Positions 22,137-33,559 of a DNA stretch of 64,000 nucleotides are shown here, piece after piece. Within the stretch, counting starts at the first letter, position 1; each line of letters opens with the position of its first letter. The position numbers and the translations under genes are program-made. The stretch spans positions 31,571,523 to 31,635,522 of the forward strand of contig NC_054878.1 of assembly GCF_018320785.1 (NCBI RefSeq). The letters run 5' to 3'. The notes beneath the pieces are model-generated. The model did not search any database. It had not been told where the DNA came from and saw only the letters and a list, made by a program, of their open reading frames with translations. This DNA comes from Cheilinus undulatus. Lineage: Eukaryota; Chordata; Actinopteri; Labriformes; Labridae.

Positions 22137-24056
22137 CAGGGGTGTCCAAACCTTTTCCACCGAGGGCCACATGCAGAGGAATTGAAGGCTGGCTGGGCCA
22201 CATTGAGAAAGCTCATTTATAACGTGTTAAAGACATTGAATCCAATGGTAAACTGTTTAATATATTCATAGAAAATATCCTACATCACAGCTTTCCATTA
22301 ATGGCTTTTTAAAATAAAAAGCTCATAACTGTTAAGGATTTTGGGATTGCCAATCAGAAGAGGGGCCTTCCCCTCTAGATCTTCCCTGGTTAGGATGAAA
22401 AAATGGTGACAGCTGATCTCCACATTCAGACTCAAAACAAGAGCAAACTGCAGGAAGCTGTGTAACTTTATAGTAGTGATGGTACTTAAAGATGATCAGA
22501 GCCATCTGCTTTCTGAACTGGACCAAAGACGGAGCAGGAAAAGGAACAAATGAGCTTGATTAGCGCTATTTTCTTCTGTAATCCATTGTCTTTATTCACC
22601 AGGGCGCTATGAATCGAGTCTTTATTTTGGTAGTTAATTTTTCACTATTCATGTTCACTAACCCTGATGTTAAATATAAACATGTCAGCAATTTCTTCTC
22701 AGCAGATGTTAGTTTACAAATTAACTCAGAGCCTATACAAATAAAATAATTAGGAAGGATTATATACAATTAGAATATACTACCTTCTTTCTTTTAGCTA
22801 ATTGTCAAATTTGTTTTATTAAGATTTATGGCTTTTTACACATAAATACTGGGTGTCATATATTTTAACTCACCCATGACGGGAGCGGGGCTGCATTCAG
22901 TAGAAGCAGTGATGCTGGGCTTTTGACTGGAGGATGCCTGGCACGTCTGGAGCAAGTTTGGATGTTGAGATGCAAAGGATATCACAGGGATGGCTGTCTG
23001 TTATATTAGTTCTCAGTCTGCTTTTGTTCAAAGTAATCAAGGAAAATGTTTGCTCACATATGTAAGTTGAGCCGAACAGACACATTATTCTTTTTGCGTG
23101 GCGTGTCATCAGAGGAAACTTTTCCTTTTCCAAGCTTCGGTAGAAGTCGGGTAAGGAGAGAAAGTGGTGTTTATTCTTCAGTGAAGCCGCTAACACGGCT
23201 TCAAAAATGTTCTTACCTGTTGTTGTGCCTTTGAAAGTCATCAGATCAAGCAGCTCCTCTGTAAAGCAAAGTTGTCGTCAACTACTCGTTAAAAGATTAA
23301 GAGCTGTGGCATCGGTGCTCTTGTCACATGTGATGGAGTAAAAATCAAAAGCACAGGCTTTGTCTGAAATTTGTTGTTTTAAGTTAGCTGACAAGTCTTT
23401 GATTCGCTGGGCAACTGTGTTCCTAGACATACTAACATTGTTGAAGTCCTGCATTTTCTCTGGACATATTTTTTCTGCGACTTTGGTGAGGCACTGCTTT
23501 ATGAAGTCTCCCTCAGAGAAAGGCTTACCATGACAGGCAATGAGATGAGCTATCTCGTAGCTGGCTGTTGTGGCATTTTCTTGAGTTTTGTTGGCCCGGA
23601 AAAATGCTTTTGCTGAGCTAGCAAGCTGGCGGTAATCTGCTTAACTTTCAGCTCTCGCTTGGCACCGGTATATGAGGTGTAAGAATGTTGCTTCGTTTTA
23701 AAGTGTCGTCGAACGTTATAATCTTTCATAACTGCAACGGTTTCATTACAGATTAAACAGACACTTCTCCGTGACCTCAGTGAAGAAATATTTGTTTTCC
23801 CACCGTGCCTGAAAGTTTCTGCACTCACTTTTTATCCTGCGTTTCTTTGCTTCTGTCATGTTTCATCACCCATCAACACTTCTTTGAGTGATGAGCTACC
23901 TCTTCAACAAAGCTACACCACCTAGTCTCGAAACTAAGAAGTACAATACAGTCAAGCACAAGCTTCATTTTGCTTTATTTTTAGAATGTACAGCGGGCCA
24001 ATAAAAACGGGCCGTGGGCCGCAGTTGGCCTGCAGGTTGTAGTTTGGACACCCCTG
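22137..24056 (-). mobile_element. Complete but decayed hAT transposon (GTF2IRD2/ZBED-like transposase)
   Basis: Inverted termini CAGGGGTGTCCAAAC and GTTTGGACACCCCTG are bounded by a perfect 8-bp duplication, ATTTAGAG, diagnostic of hAT. On the minus strand the remains read in order. A BED-type zinc finger (CLICNETVAVMKDYNVRRHF, within 23550-23828) comes first. Next is YEIAHLIACHGKPFSEGDF with the CDKSTD catalytic-Asp region (about 23290-23580), then a C-terminal hAT dimerisation block (LFGSTYICEQTFS, within 22897-23241). These are the signatures of the domesticated GTF2IRD2 C-terminus and related ZBED proteins. Frameshifts near 23600 and 23260, and a junction near 23180 that drops the central transposase, show it is dead. 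Confidence 0.92.
22897..23828 (-). pseudogene. hAT transposase pseudogene
   Basis: Three frame-shifted segments of one transposase. The N-terminal BED finger and the first catalytic region are kept. The peptide then runs from FKGTTTGKNIFEAVLAAS straight into FLSLPDFYRSLEKEKFP. In related proteins these two motifs are separated by a few hundred residues, so an internal deletion of the RNase H-like core is inferred. No intact open frame remains. Confidence 0.85.
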
Positions 24057-24064
24057 ATTTAGAG
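24057..24064. repeat. Right target-site duplication of hAT element
   Basis: ATTTAGAG, identical to 22129-22136. Confidence 0.9.
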
Positions 24065-24664
24065 GCTCTGATAGTTGTTATCAATCAACTGCTTCCAGAT
24101 TATCAGCAACTGAAAAGATCACAATACTTTGAGATAAGACAACCAATGTGTTCCAAATCACATACTTTGATTAGTACACTTAACTGCAGTATGCTTCAAT
24201 GCGGTGCACAGCACTAGTCTCAACAGTGTTGTCCGAAATTGTGTACTGTTGTTTTGCACTATCAGCTATAGTTTAACCGTTTCCTTTTCTTCTACTCCTT
24301 TTTTGTAAAGCCTTATTGTGGCTGTTATCCAACTTTCCAGAGCTAACACTAGCTACTGCATTTGTACTAATATTTACAACTTGCCAAAAATCTGACATCT
24401 AATAAAGAATGCCCTATAGTAAAGACAATACATCAAAAACCAACAAACACTACAATGTTGAAGCCTTTTTAAGATGTGCTACCATTGCTAGAAAAACTTA
24501 AGCTAGCTGGCAAATTCTAACATTAGCTAGCACACTAAAAGTACCAAATCATGACAAAACCAATAAGGCATTCGTTAAAGGTGGCAACTGTCATCTTCTT
24601 TACGGAGTACAAGAGGATTGGCTTAACTAACCTCACATAAGCTTTGAACAAACAACTTGTTAGC

Positions 24665-25002
24665 TAGGGATGAGTATCAAAATCCGGCACCAACATGGTA
24701 CCAGTACCAACATATCCAATACCTACCGGACCAATTTACAACACGGATGTCGATACTTCATTTTAGTACCTTTCCACTCCAATGTGGCCAAGGCAAGAAA
24801 TATGTCATGGAATTTCCTTTTCTTTTCCCATGTTCTACTGGCATCTGTTCAAGATATTTCTGCAAATCATTTACGATACCCAGACTGCTTTTATTCTCTG
24901 CAAACTATGAACACACACTCTCAAAGTATTGATTCAGGCACCAGTTAAAAAGTATTGCTTTAGCACCAGTATCAGAAAAAACCCAAATGATACTCAACCC
25001 TA
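24665..25002. mobile_element. hAT-like MITE with GTATC-rich termini
   Basis: 338 bp, starting TAGGGATGAGTATCA and ending in the inverted TGATACTCAACCCTA (one mismatch). The flanking octamers TTGTTAGC (24657-24664) and TTGTTTGC (25003-25010) match at 7 of 8 positions, fitting an 8-bp target-site duplication. No coding capacity. Confidence 0.8.
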
Positions 25003-25010
25003 TTGTTTGC

Positions 25011-26190
25011 GTACTTGCTAACTAAAGTAATATTAGCCAGGGAATGTTATCAGGAAATGTTTGATTGCTAGTTGTGTTCCAAAGCTAGATGACGGGTTTT
25101 TCAAAAAAGTTATTCTACTTTGAATTATGGAAAGAAAATTGCTGGGCCCCTGAAAGACCCTAACCCCTCAACAGACATGATTGACTTATACAAACTGATA
25201 ACCATGGGATCAGTCACACTGCACCTGCTTTTGGAAAACATTTGCCTCCTTGGCTTGGCTCTGATCAGCTTTTGGAATCTGTTAACGCGTTATTGTTGGG
25301 GTTAAAAGCCCTAACTAGCTTCCTCTTTTTATTCTGCTTTACTTTCTGCCCTCCCAACTTTTGTCAAGGCCTTGGAAAAGCATTTAAAAGTCACTTAAGT
25401 TAAATTGGACCCCACACAAATGTTCACTGCATGTACACATCTTTGAAGCTTGAACTTTGAGCCACTTAAGAACATTTAATATTTTAACCCTGAATAAGTC
25501 TTAGTTTAAGGATAGGAAAGTGTGCACATATACACATTGACACAAACAGTGCAAGCTTAATCACAGGTCTCACAGTATGCGCGTGATCACTAAACAGCAT
25601 GGCGCCAAAGAGAGAGAATCCCAGTAACCTGGCACTCCTCGGGGCTCTAGGGTTACAACAGGGGAAGGAGGTGGAGGGCACAGGCAGTGAGAGTCACTTT
25701 GAAAGGCGATCACTTCACCACTATTTGCCGGTCACAATGCTTTGTTTGCTGCCAGTTTTTAAGAATCAGTTTTTCATTGATACATGAGTGCTTGTCTGTT
25801 TTAATAGGATTGAAAGATTTTAATGGTACATCTGGTTCAAAAAAGTTTGCAATGAATGAGATAGTCGGAGAATCAAGAACGGATGGCTGCCGCTGAATCA
25901 AAACCATGACCTTGAGGTTATCCAATGGTCTGTCCAACCTGACGCCCAGACCAAGGGGGAAGAGCCAGAGGGGGATCAAATTTGCCCCTCTTTTCAGTAT
26001 GGACAGTGAGACAGTGCAGATATGTTTCTTTTTTATTTCTTTTGGGGCTTTTATCCTGTATTAAAGGACATTTTAATAGAGTAGGCAACCAGGGAAAGAA
26101 ACACAGGGCTTAAATCTGGACTTCTCACTTGGAGGAAAATAGCCTTGGTACATGGGGTGCGACATAATCATTAGTGCCCCACAGACAGGA
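25011..26190 (+). other. sobp: sobp intron 6, no recognised feature
   Basis: Unique-looking intronic DNA between two MITEs. Short open frames only; nothing else supported. Confidence 0.4.
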
Positions 26191-26194
26191 CGAG

Positions 26195-26610
26195 AGGCAT
26201 CTGGCTGCAGACCTCTATGGCAGTTTTGGGCTAATCTGTTGTAGACCTCTACAATGGGGCATCCTCACCTGTGGGGCAGGAAGTGATGCACTAACCCTTG
26301 TTGGGTTTTACCTTAGTTTGTGTTGTGTTATTTTGAATTTTATCCCCCTAACCCTAACCATTTGGGTTTGGGTGCCTAACCCCAACCCTCTTTGGATTTT
26401 TCTTAATGTGGTGGGTTAAATTAAAATTTACCCTCTGTAAATTTTCCATTTTTATTCATAAGATTCTGCTGTTGTGAACAATAGCCACTTATCACTCATT
26501 CTAATTCAGGCTTAGGTGATGTATGTCACTTCCCACCCCACAGCCAAGGTCGCCCCATTGTAGAGGTCTGCAGCAGAACGCCCTACCACAAAGGTCTTCA
26601 GCCAGGTCCT
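26195..26610. mobile_element. Long-inverted-repeat MITE family R2, copy 1
   Basis: About 415 bp. The left arm (CATCTGGCTGCAGACCTCTA, TAGACCTCTACAATGGGGC) recurs inverted in the right arm (GCCCCATTGTAGAGGTCTGC, AGGTCTTCAGCCAGG), so each arm is about 90 bp. The centre holds CCCTAACCCTAACC. No open frame. A second copy lies at 30815-31256. Confidence 0.8.
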
Positions 26611-26619
26611 CATTTAGAC

Positions 26620-27968
26620 ATGTCTCTGAGGTCACTACAAAGACAGAAGTGATTGTTAGGGAGACTACAAGGCGCTGTGATATGTGAGATAACCCTCTGC
26701 TGTGATAGAGCTCTGGGCCTAAGGGGCACAATGAGAGCATTCCCATTACACATGTCATAATGACACCCTGTTCTGACTTTGGCTTGTCTCGACTCCCGTG
26801 TATGCATTCAGAACTCTCTGCTACTTGCTTTCCATCCGCTTCCTTCGTTTCACTCAGCACTGACATCCACTGCCAACCAGATGTTGTTGTTAAGAGTGCA
26901 GCAGAAAATCCTCCTCACTTTGGACCAATCAAAGGCCCTATTGATTTCACTCGCCTGATTGGTTGTCCAAATGGCCGTAACACCACCCGATGTCCTCACC
27001 CGCTGGTATCTTGCCATAATGAGATCACGTTACCATTTTACTGTATGCCCTGAGATTAATCCGTTGATATTATTGGGATGGTTTGGATTTCATCTGGCTC
27101 ACTTTTCTCTCCATTACCCTTTCCAAAGGCCACAGGTCGGCTTAATAATTATGTTTTAAATGACGATAGAGAAGGAAAAGCACAACATGAACCTTTATCT
27201 TATACCCCAGATGTTTTGTGTCTAAGTTACAAGATCCCCTTTCACCAAATGAGTTCCCACTTAATGCTTTGTCATTTGTTGTGGTTTCATGCATCCCCTT
27301 AGTAACCAATACATATGAAATCACAGCATGCTGCTTGTGTCGTGCAGACGGATTTATGGCCCTGCGTTTTGTGTAATGGGAGCTGGCTGCTGTATGTGAA
27401 TGACTTTAGCTTGCCACCTCTGAGCCTGTCCTGTTCCATTGTCTCCAGTGCTAAAAGTTTTTTAAACAATCTCCCACTCTGACAGAATCTGCAGCCAACT
27501 GGAGGATTTCACCTCAGGAAACAGCTCTTTTTTTTTTTTTTTTTACTCGTCTCAGCTTTCCCTGCCTTTATTTGGGATATTTTATAGCCCCGTGTAATCC
27601 GATCCCACCACATGGGTATTCGCTGAGCGTTTGAAACTAAAACGCAATGGGACAGAGGGAGTACAGAACCCTAGTTTGGCCCTTACATGTGTGTTTGAAT
27701 GAAAGTCTGTGTTGGTGTGTGAGGGAGAAAGAGGCCAGATGTTCTTGGTTTGATTGTGCCCTGTGCGACAGTTATCTGAGTGTTGACATGACTAAAAGCC
27801 TCGTTCCCTGTTTATGAAGGGTGGATTAAGGAATGAGTGTCCAGAAAAGGAGTGGGTGGTAATAAGATATGCTAGATATGTAAATTTAAAAGAATCAGCC
27901 AAGAATCTCCAACATCTCACCACTTTTTCTGTTTCTTTTTGCTCTCCCTCTCTCCTCCTGATGAACAG
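26620..27968 (+). other. sobp: Distal part of sobp intron 6
   Basis: Unique-looking sequence of mixed composition. A T tract lies at 27527-27544. A polypyrimidine tract (27915-27960) ends in the AACAG acceptor at 27968. No coding exon recognised. Confidence 0.45.
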
Positions 27969-30180
27969 ACTCCCTGTTTAACACTGTATGGCGGTGCCAG
28001 ATTCAGTGCCACGCCCTCTTGTGGACAACGCCAGTGCTAACACCCTCAAGCCAGTCCCTCAGCCTGTCAGCCCACCAGAGTGCTGCTCTGCCTGTAGACC
28101 AGCAGGGTGCCAATCCAGGAAGCTGTCCAGATGGCCGTAATATCACAAATCAAAGACGGGGAAGAACGACACAGTCACAGTCACTCTGTGTTGGACCAAA
28201 GAATATTTCTAGCTGGTGTGTTGTTGTGGTTATTAAAGTGCTTCACGAGGAGCATTTTGGACCTTGTGTGACATTGACCCAAAGTGTGGCTGTGTGTGCT
28301 CTTCCTCCTCCTCCTCCTCCTCCTCTCCTTGCAATCCACAGCAGACAGGGCTTAGATCAGCCTTGTGTGGTCTTCTCAGATGGAGCCTGAACATGATCTC
28401 TTTCCAGGGGAAACGGTTTGTTTTCTCTGCCCGCCTCGCACAAAGAGCCACATTGTTCCTCTCCCCATATCCCACGCTGACTCCCCACTCCAGGTTTTGG
28501 GTTACCTGGCCGACGAGGGCTCAGACTTCAGGAGCTTTTTTTATTTTTTTGAGCGACAGCCAGGAAAATGGTACACTCTTTCTCCCCCTCCAACCTCGCC
28601 CGCCCAATCTAAATACGGTACACAGCAACATACAAATTCTGAGGTTTGATTCCTCACAACCGGTTGCTTGTGATTCCTTACCCTGCCGGCGTCCTCCAAA
28701 GGAGGAGAGGAATTCTGCTGAGATTAAAAGTCCATCCTCTGGCAGTTTATTCAAAGAGCCGAACTGGGCTGTAAAGACGGACGACTGAGGAGGAAAGGAT
28801 GCTCCCGCTGCATCCTCTAAAACAACTACAAAAAATATTTGGGACATGTAGAGCTGAATGGTCTGAGAACATTTAACTCGTCCTGATGACGCTGGTTCAT
28901 AAATGTGTGATAACAGACCCTCCCTTACTTGATCTGCCAAAGCTTTCAGAGCAGAATTTGAATCTCTTCAAGCTCCACATGCCATGCTTGTTTGCTGAAA
29001 CATCCTTGGCACATGGAAGTTTTTCAAAGGCTTGTAATATTACCAAATGTGGTGTTATGCAACAGTCATTTGCTGTAGTACGCAGCGATCAGTATTACAG
29101 TCCCTGCTACCAGGGACTCCTGAGATTTGATCATTTAGAGGCTTTGTCAACACTTTAACCCCATTGTAAAGTTTCATTTTTTTCTAGTTGAACTCTTCAC
29201 AGATATTATTTGATGTTACAGTAACTTATGGATGATGCATCTGTAGATTTTCCACAAAAAAAAAACGCTTTATTTCTTCATTTCTTTTCTCTGTTATGAT
29301 TGTACTTTGTGCCTGCTAAAGCCCTTAAATGCCCCCTTGCTGTTTTATGTTTGTATACTGAATCCCCACTAGAGAGCAGTGTTTGCCTTTGTAACTTTGC
29401 ACCTGCCCTTTCTTGAGAAGAAAGCAACAAGAGGCCCCAGAAGACGCCTGCTGAAACCGTGAACATGACACTGCACTCAGTGCCACCTAACTAATATCAA
29501 ATGCCAAGCAGATAGCTGTTCTTCTACATGTCTCTGCCATTATTTAATCATTATAAACCATCATTTAGTCGACTATAACAGCAGTGTCACCGACAAGAAA
29601 ATCAAGGCTGCCCCTTTTCTTAATCAAGAGTTCAAGAATCCCCTGGGATAAATAATCATCATGGCCTAAAATAACTCCAAATATGACCCACCCCCCCCCC
29701 CCATCATTCCAAAATGACATCAGCCTGTATGTGTGCGACAGGTTTCCCCCCACTCATTCCAGCCTACATCTTCACCACAGGTCATGCCATCGTGTTAGTG
29801 TCATCCCCTGGCCAGGGGACTCTTTGTCAACAGCTAATATGAGTCGGTGTTGACGTCACTCTGAGCAACAAGTGGCCAAACGAGAAAACATTTTCTTCAA
29901 CTGCCATCATTGGTTTTATGCACATTTTAATCATTGCCATTTCAGATCTGATACCTGATATGTTTTATCTGTGCGGAAGACTTGTGTCTTTCTGTCAGAC
30001 ATTTTTGTTGCTGTCAATGCCTAAAATACATTTCTGACCTCCCCTGTCAAACATATATCCCACTGTCTACATAGATTATTCACAAATTGTTTGTATCAGA
30101 GTATAGAAATTTTATCCGAAAGCTTTCTTGGAGACCTCTTTATAAAGTAAAATAAATAAAAGTTATTCTAAGAGAAAGGA
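27969..30180 (+). other. sobp: Probable sobp 3' UTR exon
   Basis: A strong acceptor (pyrimidine tract CTCTCCCTCTCTCCTCC, then ATGAACAG) precedes a 2.2-kb block almost free of recognisable transposons, unlike its flanks. The block ends with overlapping AATAAA hexamers at 30151-30160. It pairs naturally with the donor 9 nt after the sobp stop. The stop would lie well within 50 nt of the junction, so nonsense-mediated decay is not expected. Contains a CTC tract (28307-28327) and a C13 run near 29690. Overlapping chance frames occur on both strands but none resembles a protein family. Inference only; needs transcript data. Confidence 0.45.
30151..30160 (+). terminator. sobp: Candidate sobp polyadenylation signals
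   Basis: Two overlapping AATAAA hexamers (30151-30156 and 30155-30160), with a T-containing stretch downstream. Confidence 0.4.
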
Positions 30181-30315
30181 CATCTCTGGTGTGTTTCCAC
30201 AGATCTGTTATTATCAGGGTCCCCATGACCTGGAAAACAATTGACCAGTTTTCCAGTCATGTAGCATGCATGGAAAATGTGAGAAAAGGCTAATCACCCA
30301 TGAAAATGTTTCAAA

Positions 30316-31321
30316 CAGGGTTCCTGAGGGTCTTAAATTGCACATTTAAAAATTAAGGCCTCAAGAAGTCTGAATTTTTCCAGTGAGGGGTTTTTGTTTG
30401 CTATTATTTTAAATGTTTTTCTCCACAAATTGTTGCATAAATATCCTTCAGATTTCAGGGAATTCAGTGTTGGATGCTCTAACTAACCTGGGGGACTCTG
30501 CACTCTGTGCTCTTTTATACATTAGTCCAGTCCTGTAATATCTGGGCTACCAGGTTGCCTTATTTTAACAGGTCTCACCTGACAAAGGTATTTTTCTGCT
30601 TTTTAATAGTTAGTCAAAAATCATCAAATGCAAGTGCCTATAACCAAAAAAAATGTCTTTGCTTAACTCCATTTGACATTTTAGAAACGATTCATTAAAT
30701 CAGAAAATTCAGCCCTGGTCTTGTGTACTGAGAAATCTCATAATCATTTTATTTTTGACCATTTACTGTGCACAAAGTGGTATTCATTTTTCTCAGTTTA
30801 GGTCTTAAAAGGAGAGGCATCTGGCTGCAGACCTCTTGGGCGTTTTGGGTTCATCTGTTGCAGACCTCCACAACGGGGCAACCTCAAGCGTGGGGTGGGA
30901 GGTGATGTACTAACCTTCGTTCCTTACCTTGTGGTGCGTTATTTTTAATTCTATCCCCCTAACCCTAACCTTTAGGATTCAGGAAGCCTAATTCTAACCC
31001 TCTCAAGGGGTTTCCTTAATTTGTGGTGTGTTAAATTTAAATTTACTCCCCTCAGTAAATTTTTGATTTCTATTCGTTAAATTCTGCCATTGGGAAAAAT
31101 AGCTATATTGTAACCTCTGACAGCGAGCGGAAAACATACATAACTCAGTATCTCATTCTGAGTAATGTCCTTCACTTCTCGCCCCACGGTCGAGGTCACT
31201 CCATTGTAGAGGTCTGCAGCTGAACACCCTGACCATAGAGGTCTGCAGCTAGATCCTGTAAAAAGGTTTTAAAAAGTCTTAAATTATTATTATTTTTTTT
31301 TTCAATCCTGTAGAAACCCTG
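30316..31321. mobile_element. Outer TIR element interrupted by MITE R2
   Basis: Left end CAGGGTTCCTGAGGGTCTTA and right end CCTGTAGAAACCCTG are imperfect inverted repeats. Both arms carry GTCTTAAA words, a pattern typical of a common teleost non-autonomous element. The R2 MITE sits inside it. The flanking octamers do not match well, so the exact ends are uncertain. A related GTCTTAAAAAGTATTAAAAG fragment lies at 50395-50415. Confidence 0.55.
30815..31256. mobile_element. Long-inverted-repeat MITE family R2, copy 2
   Basis: Same arms as copy 1 (GCATCTGGCTGCAGACCTCT at left, AGAGGTCTGCAGCTAGATCC at right) and the same central CCCTAACCCTAACC. The copy is somewhat longer because of an insertion near 31110-31160. 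Confidence 0.8.
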
Positions 31322-32269
31322 ATCAAACAGTTTCTTTTAAATGTCTGAATTAAAACCACGTCATAATATTTGAGGGCAAATTACCCCGAAATGAAATAAA
31401 ATTGTGAAAAACAGGTTACAAAAATGCAAATTAAAAAGAACAGTAAGGGGGTATTTTAGGGGAAAATAGGAAGAAACATATGGTTATAAATGCCTCAACC
31501 ATTGTTGTAACGAACTTATATTTATAAAATTAGTGCTAGACATGCAGATATTTGGATTGTTCTATGATCAATTAAATCACATTTATAAGCAAGTTCATGG
31601 TTAGCCATAGACCTTACATCTTTTGAGTAAGTGGTGTATGATCACAATTCTGTCATCTCTTAAAATGTGATTAAAAAGCTCTGGAAATTTCTCTCTGGAA
31701 GAGTGGGAACCCTGAGTATTTATAGTGGGCTATTTTGACTATCTTTTATTTCTTTTCCGAGTAATTAAGACTGTTCTCTAAGTATCATTGTAATTTAAGT
31801 ATGAACCACGTATCAGTTTAAATGATCCAGACATGATTTTGTAGATAAGGCCTGCTAACTCACTGCTGTTCCTGTAAATGTCTATTTTTAGTGCCAGCAG
31901 TCTGCAAGGCAGCGCATCAACATTCCTAAAATACTGAAAGTTGGTCTAGTCTCTGAGCTGTGACGGTAAAACTGATGAATGAGATAAGAGAGCAGGAATT
32001 CCGGACTGGTCAGGGCCTCCCGGGCACTGATTGGAGGTATAATGGGGGGCGGTGATATCCCGGACTAAAGCTACTTTTCATGGGTACAATTAAGACGAGA
32101 AGACCGGACATGTCCTTTAAAAACTAATTACTACAAAAGCGAAAAGAGAACTGAAATTTAGAGCGATAGCTTTCAAGGCTCCAACGGTAGTCAAGCTAAC
32201 ACCGGATGTTGAACTTTGCCTTCAGAATAAAAGCGTCAAACACCCATGCCATTTTAATGCTGCTAGGTT

Positions 32270-32304
<35 letters not shown>

Positions 32305-32608
32305 TAGATGACAATTAAAAAGTTTCATTTTTTTTTATATAGGTGCTGGGCCAAAACCTCACACATCTAAAATAACAACTTAAAAAAACTCACAGTTGTA
32401 GCATTGATTTTTGAAAAAAAAAAACAAAAAAACAAACAAACAAACAAACAAACAACTCCCAACTCCAACTTTTCATAGAAACATACTTACTAATATTTAC
32501 TAATATTTGTTTATTCACTTAGACAGGCTTCATTACACATATATATATATTTAGTATGTAGATTTATTTTCACAAACATTTGCATTATATACCCAAGCAT
32601 ACATTGCA
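31322..32608. other. Spacer between sobp and rock2-like
   Basis: AT-rich, with no gene. An A31-type homopolymer followed by T5 lies at about 32271-32305, and an AAAC tetranucleotide tract near 32420-32452; both may be old retroposon tails. Confidence 0.45.
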
Positions 32609-32860
32609 CGTGGGTTGCAGTAGCTCAGGCTGTAAGGGCTCAGGGAACTGCAGGGTTGCTAGTTCAGATCCAAACTTGGAAATCTGTCTGGTAGATGAAG
32701 AGGTGCCAGTTCCCTAACTGCTGATGTGCCCTTGAGCAAGATACTGAACCCCCAGATGATGCTCCATGCGGGCAGCAGTCCACCATACTCTTTACATCTT
32801 CTTTTTAATACTCTTTGTAAAAAAAATTAAAATAAAATAAAAAAATAAAAAATAAAAAAC
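32609..32860 (+). repeat. tRNA-derived SINE (perciform type)
   Basis: The tRNA-like head has a box-A word TAGCTCAGGCTG (about 32621) and a box-B-like AGTTCAGATCC (about 32661). The body includes the widely shared TGCCCTTGAGCAAG and ACTGAACCCCCA words, and an AAAATAAAA-rich tail ends it. It is clearly a SINE, not a functional tRNA. Confidence 0.75.
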
Positions 32861-33330
32861 TTTTAAAGCTCCAGTGAGAAACTTTTGGTTTGTGTTGGCT
32901 TTGGCACCCCCTCTGGACATACCTCCTTGTTGAAAATGTTGCTAAAGCACCAGTTTTATCAGAACTTGATGAAATTTCTTCGTTAAAAGAAGAACAAAGA
33001 ACAGCGCTGAGTTGTTTTCTTCTCAAAAACGACAAAAGTCGTGTACTGACATGTCTATAGTGGCCACGGTTCGCGTTATGCTGTTCTCTATGGAGCTTAT
33101 TCCTCGGTAGCGGCTACAACGTCATGTGTTTAGTTGCTCTGATTGGCCTGTAAAGATGTGACAGACAGAACGTTCATCCAATCACCCACCGGGTTTTTTT
33201 CAAAGGCTCTGCCCTTTCCCAAACGCTGTGTATTTCCAGATGGATGTGTGAAACAAATGCATCTGGCGTGTCAGGTTAGTGTAAGTGGTGTTTTGTGACA
33301 AAAGTTGCATCCCAGTCAGATGTACATCAC
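32861..33330. repeat. Probable dispersed fish repeat
   Basis: Words such as GTGTACTGACATGTCTATAG and TCATCCAATCACCCACCGGG look like a sequence common in perciform genomes. I cannot see reliable inverted ends or a coding frame, so the family is left open. Confidence 0.35.
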
Positions 33331-33431
33331 TCATTGTTAACATTTGCCCTGCAAGACTTTAAAAAAGTCTTCAATACAGCACCCAGTCTGACACCTACTC
33401 AGTTTCAGAGCTCACAAATATCAAAATTACC

Positions 33432-33449
33432 TTAGGGTTAGGGTTAGGG
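33432..33449 (+). repeat. Short interstitial telomere-like tract
   Basis: Exactly three TTAGGG units, 111 bp before the ACTAGT cluster. Confidence 0.7.
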
Positions 33450-33559
33450 TAACTTGTCAAAGGGCCTTTAATTCCTGATTTTTAAAATCAACCTCTTTCT
33501 GTTTTGAGTATCTGGTATATTAATTCAACAAAAATATGTTTACATATCATTATTATTCA

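Noticed and set aside
28019..28940. Several overlapping 80-174-codon frames on both strands.
   Set aside because: Low-complexity Ser/Pro-rich peptides, no family similarity, and the region is better explained as sobp 3' UTR.
32609..32680. Possible tRNA gene.
   Set aside because: tRNA-like head of a SINE with degenerate stems.
33432..33449. Evidence of a chromosome-fusion telomere relic.
   Set aside because: Only three TTAGGG units, and CCCTAA words also occur inside MITEs nearby, so a transposon origin or chance is simpler.
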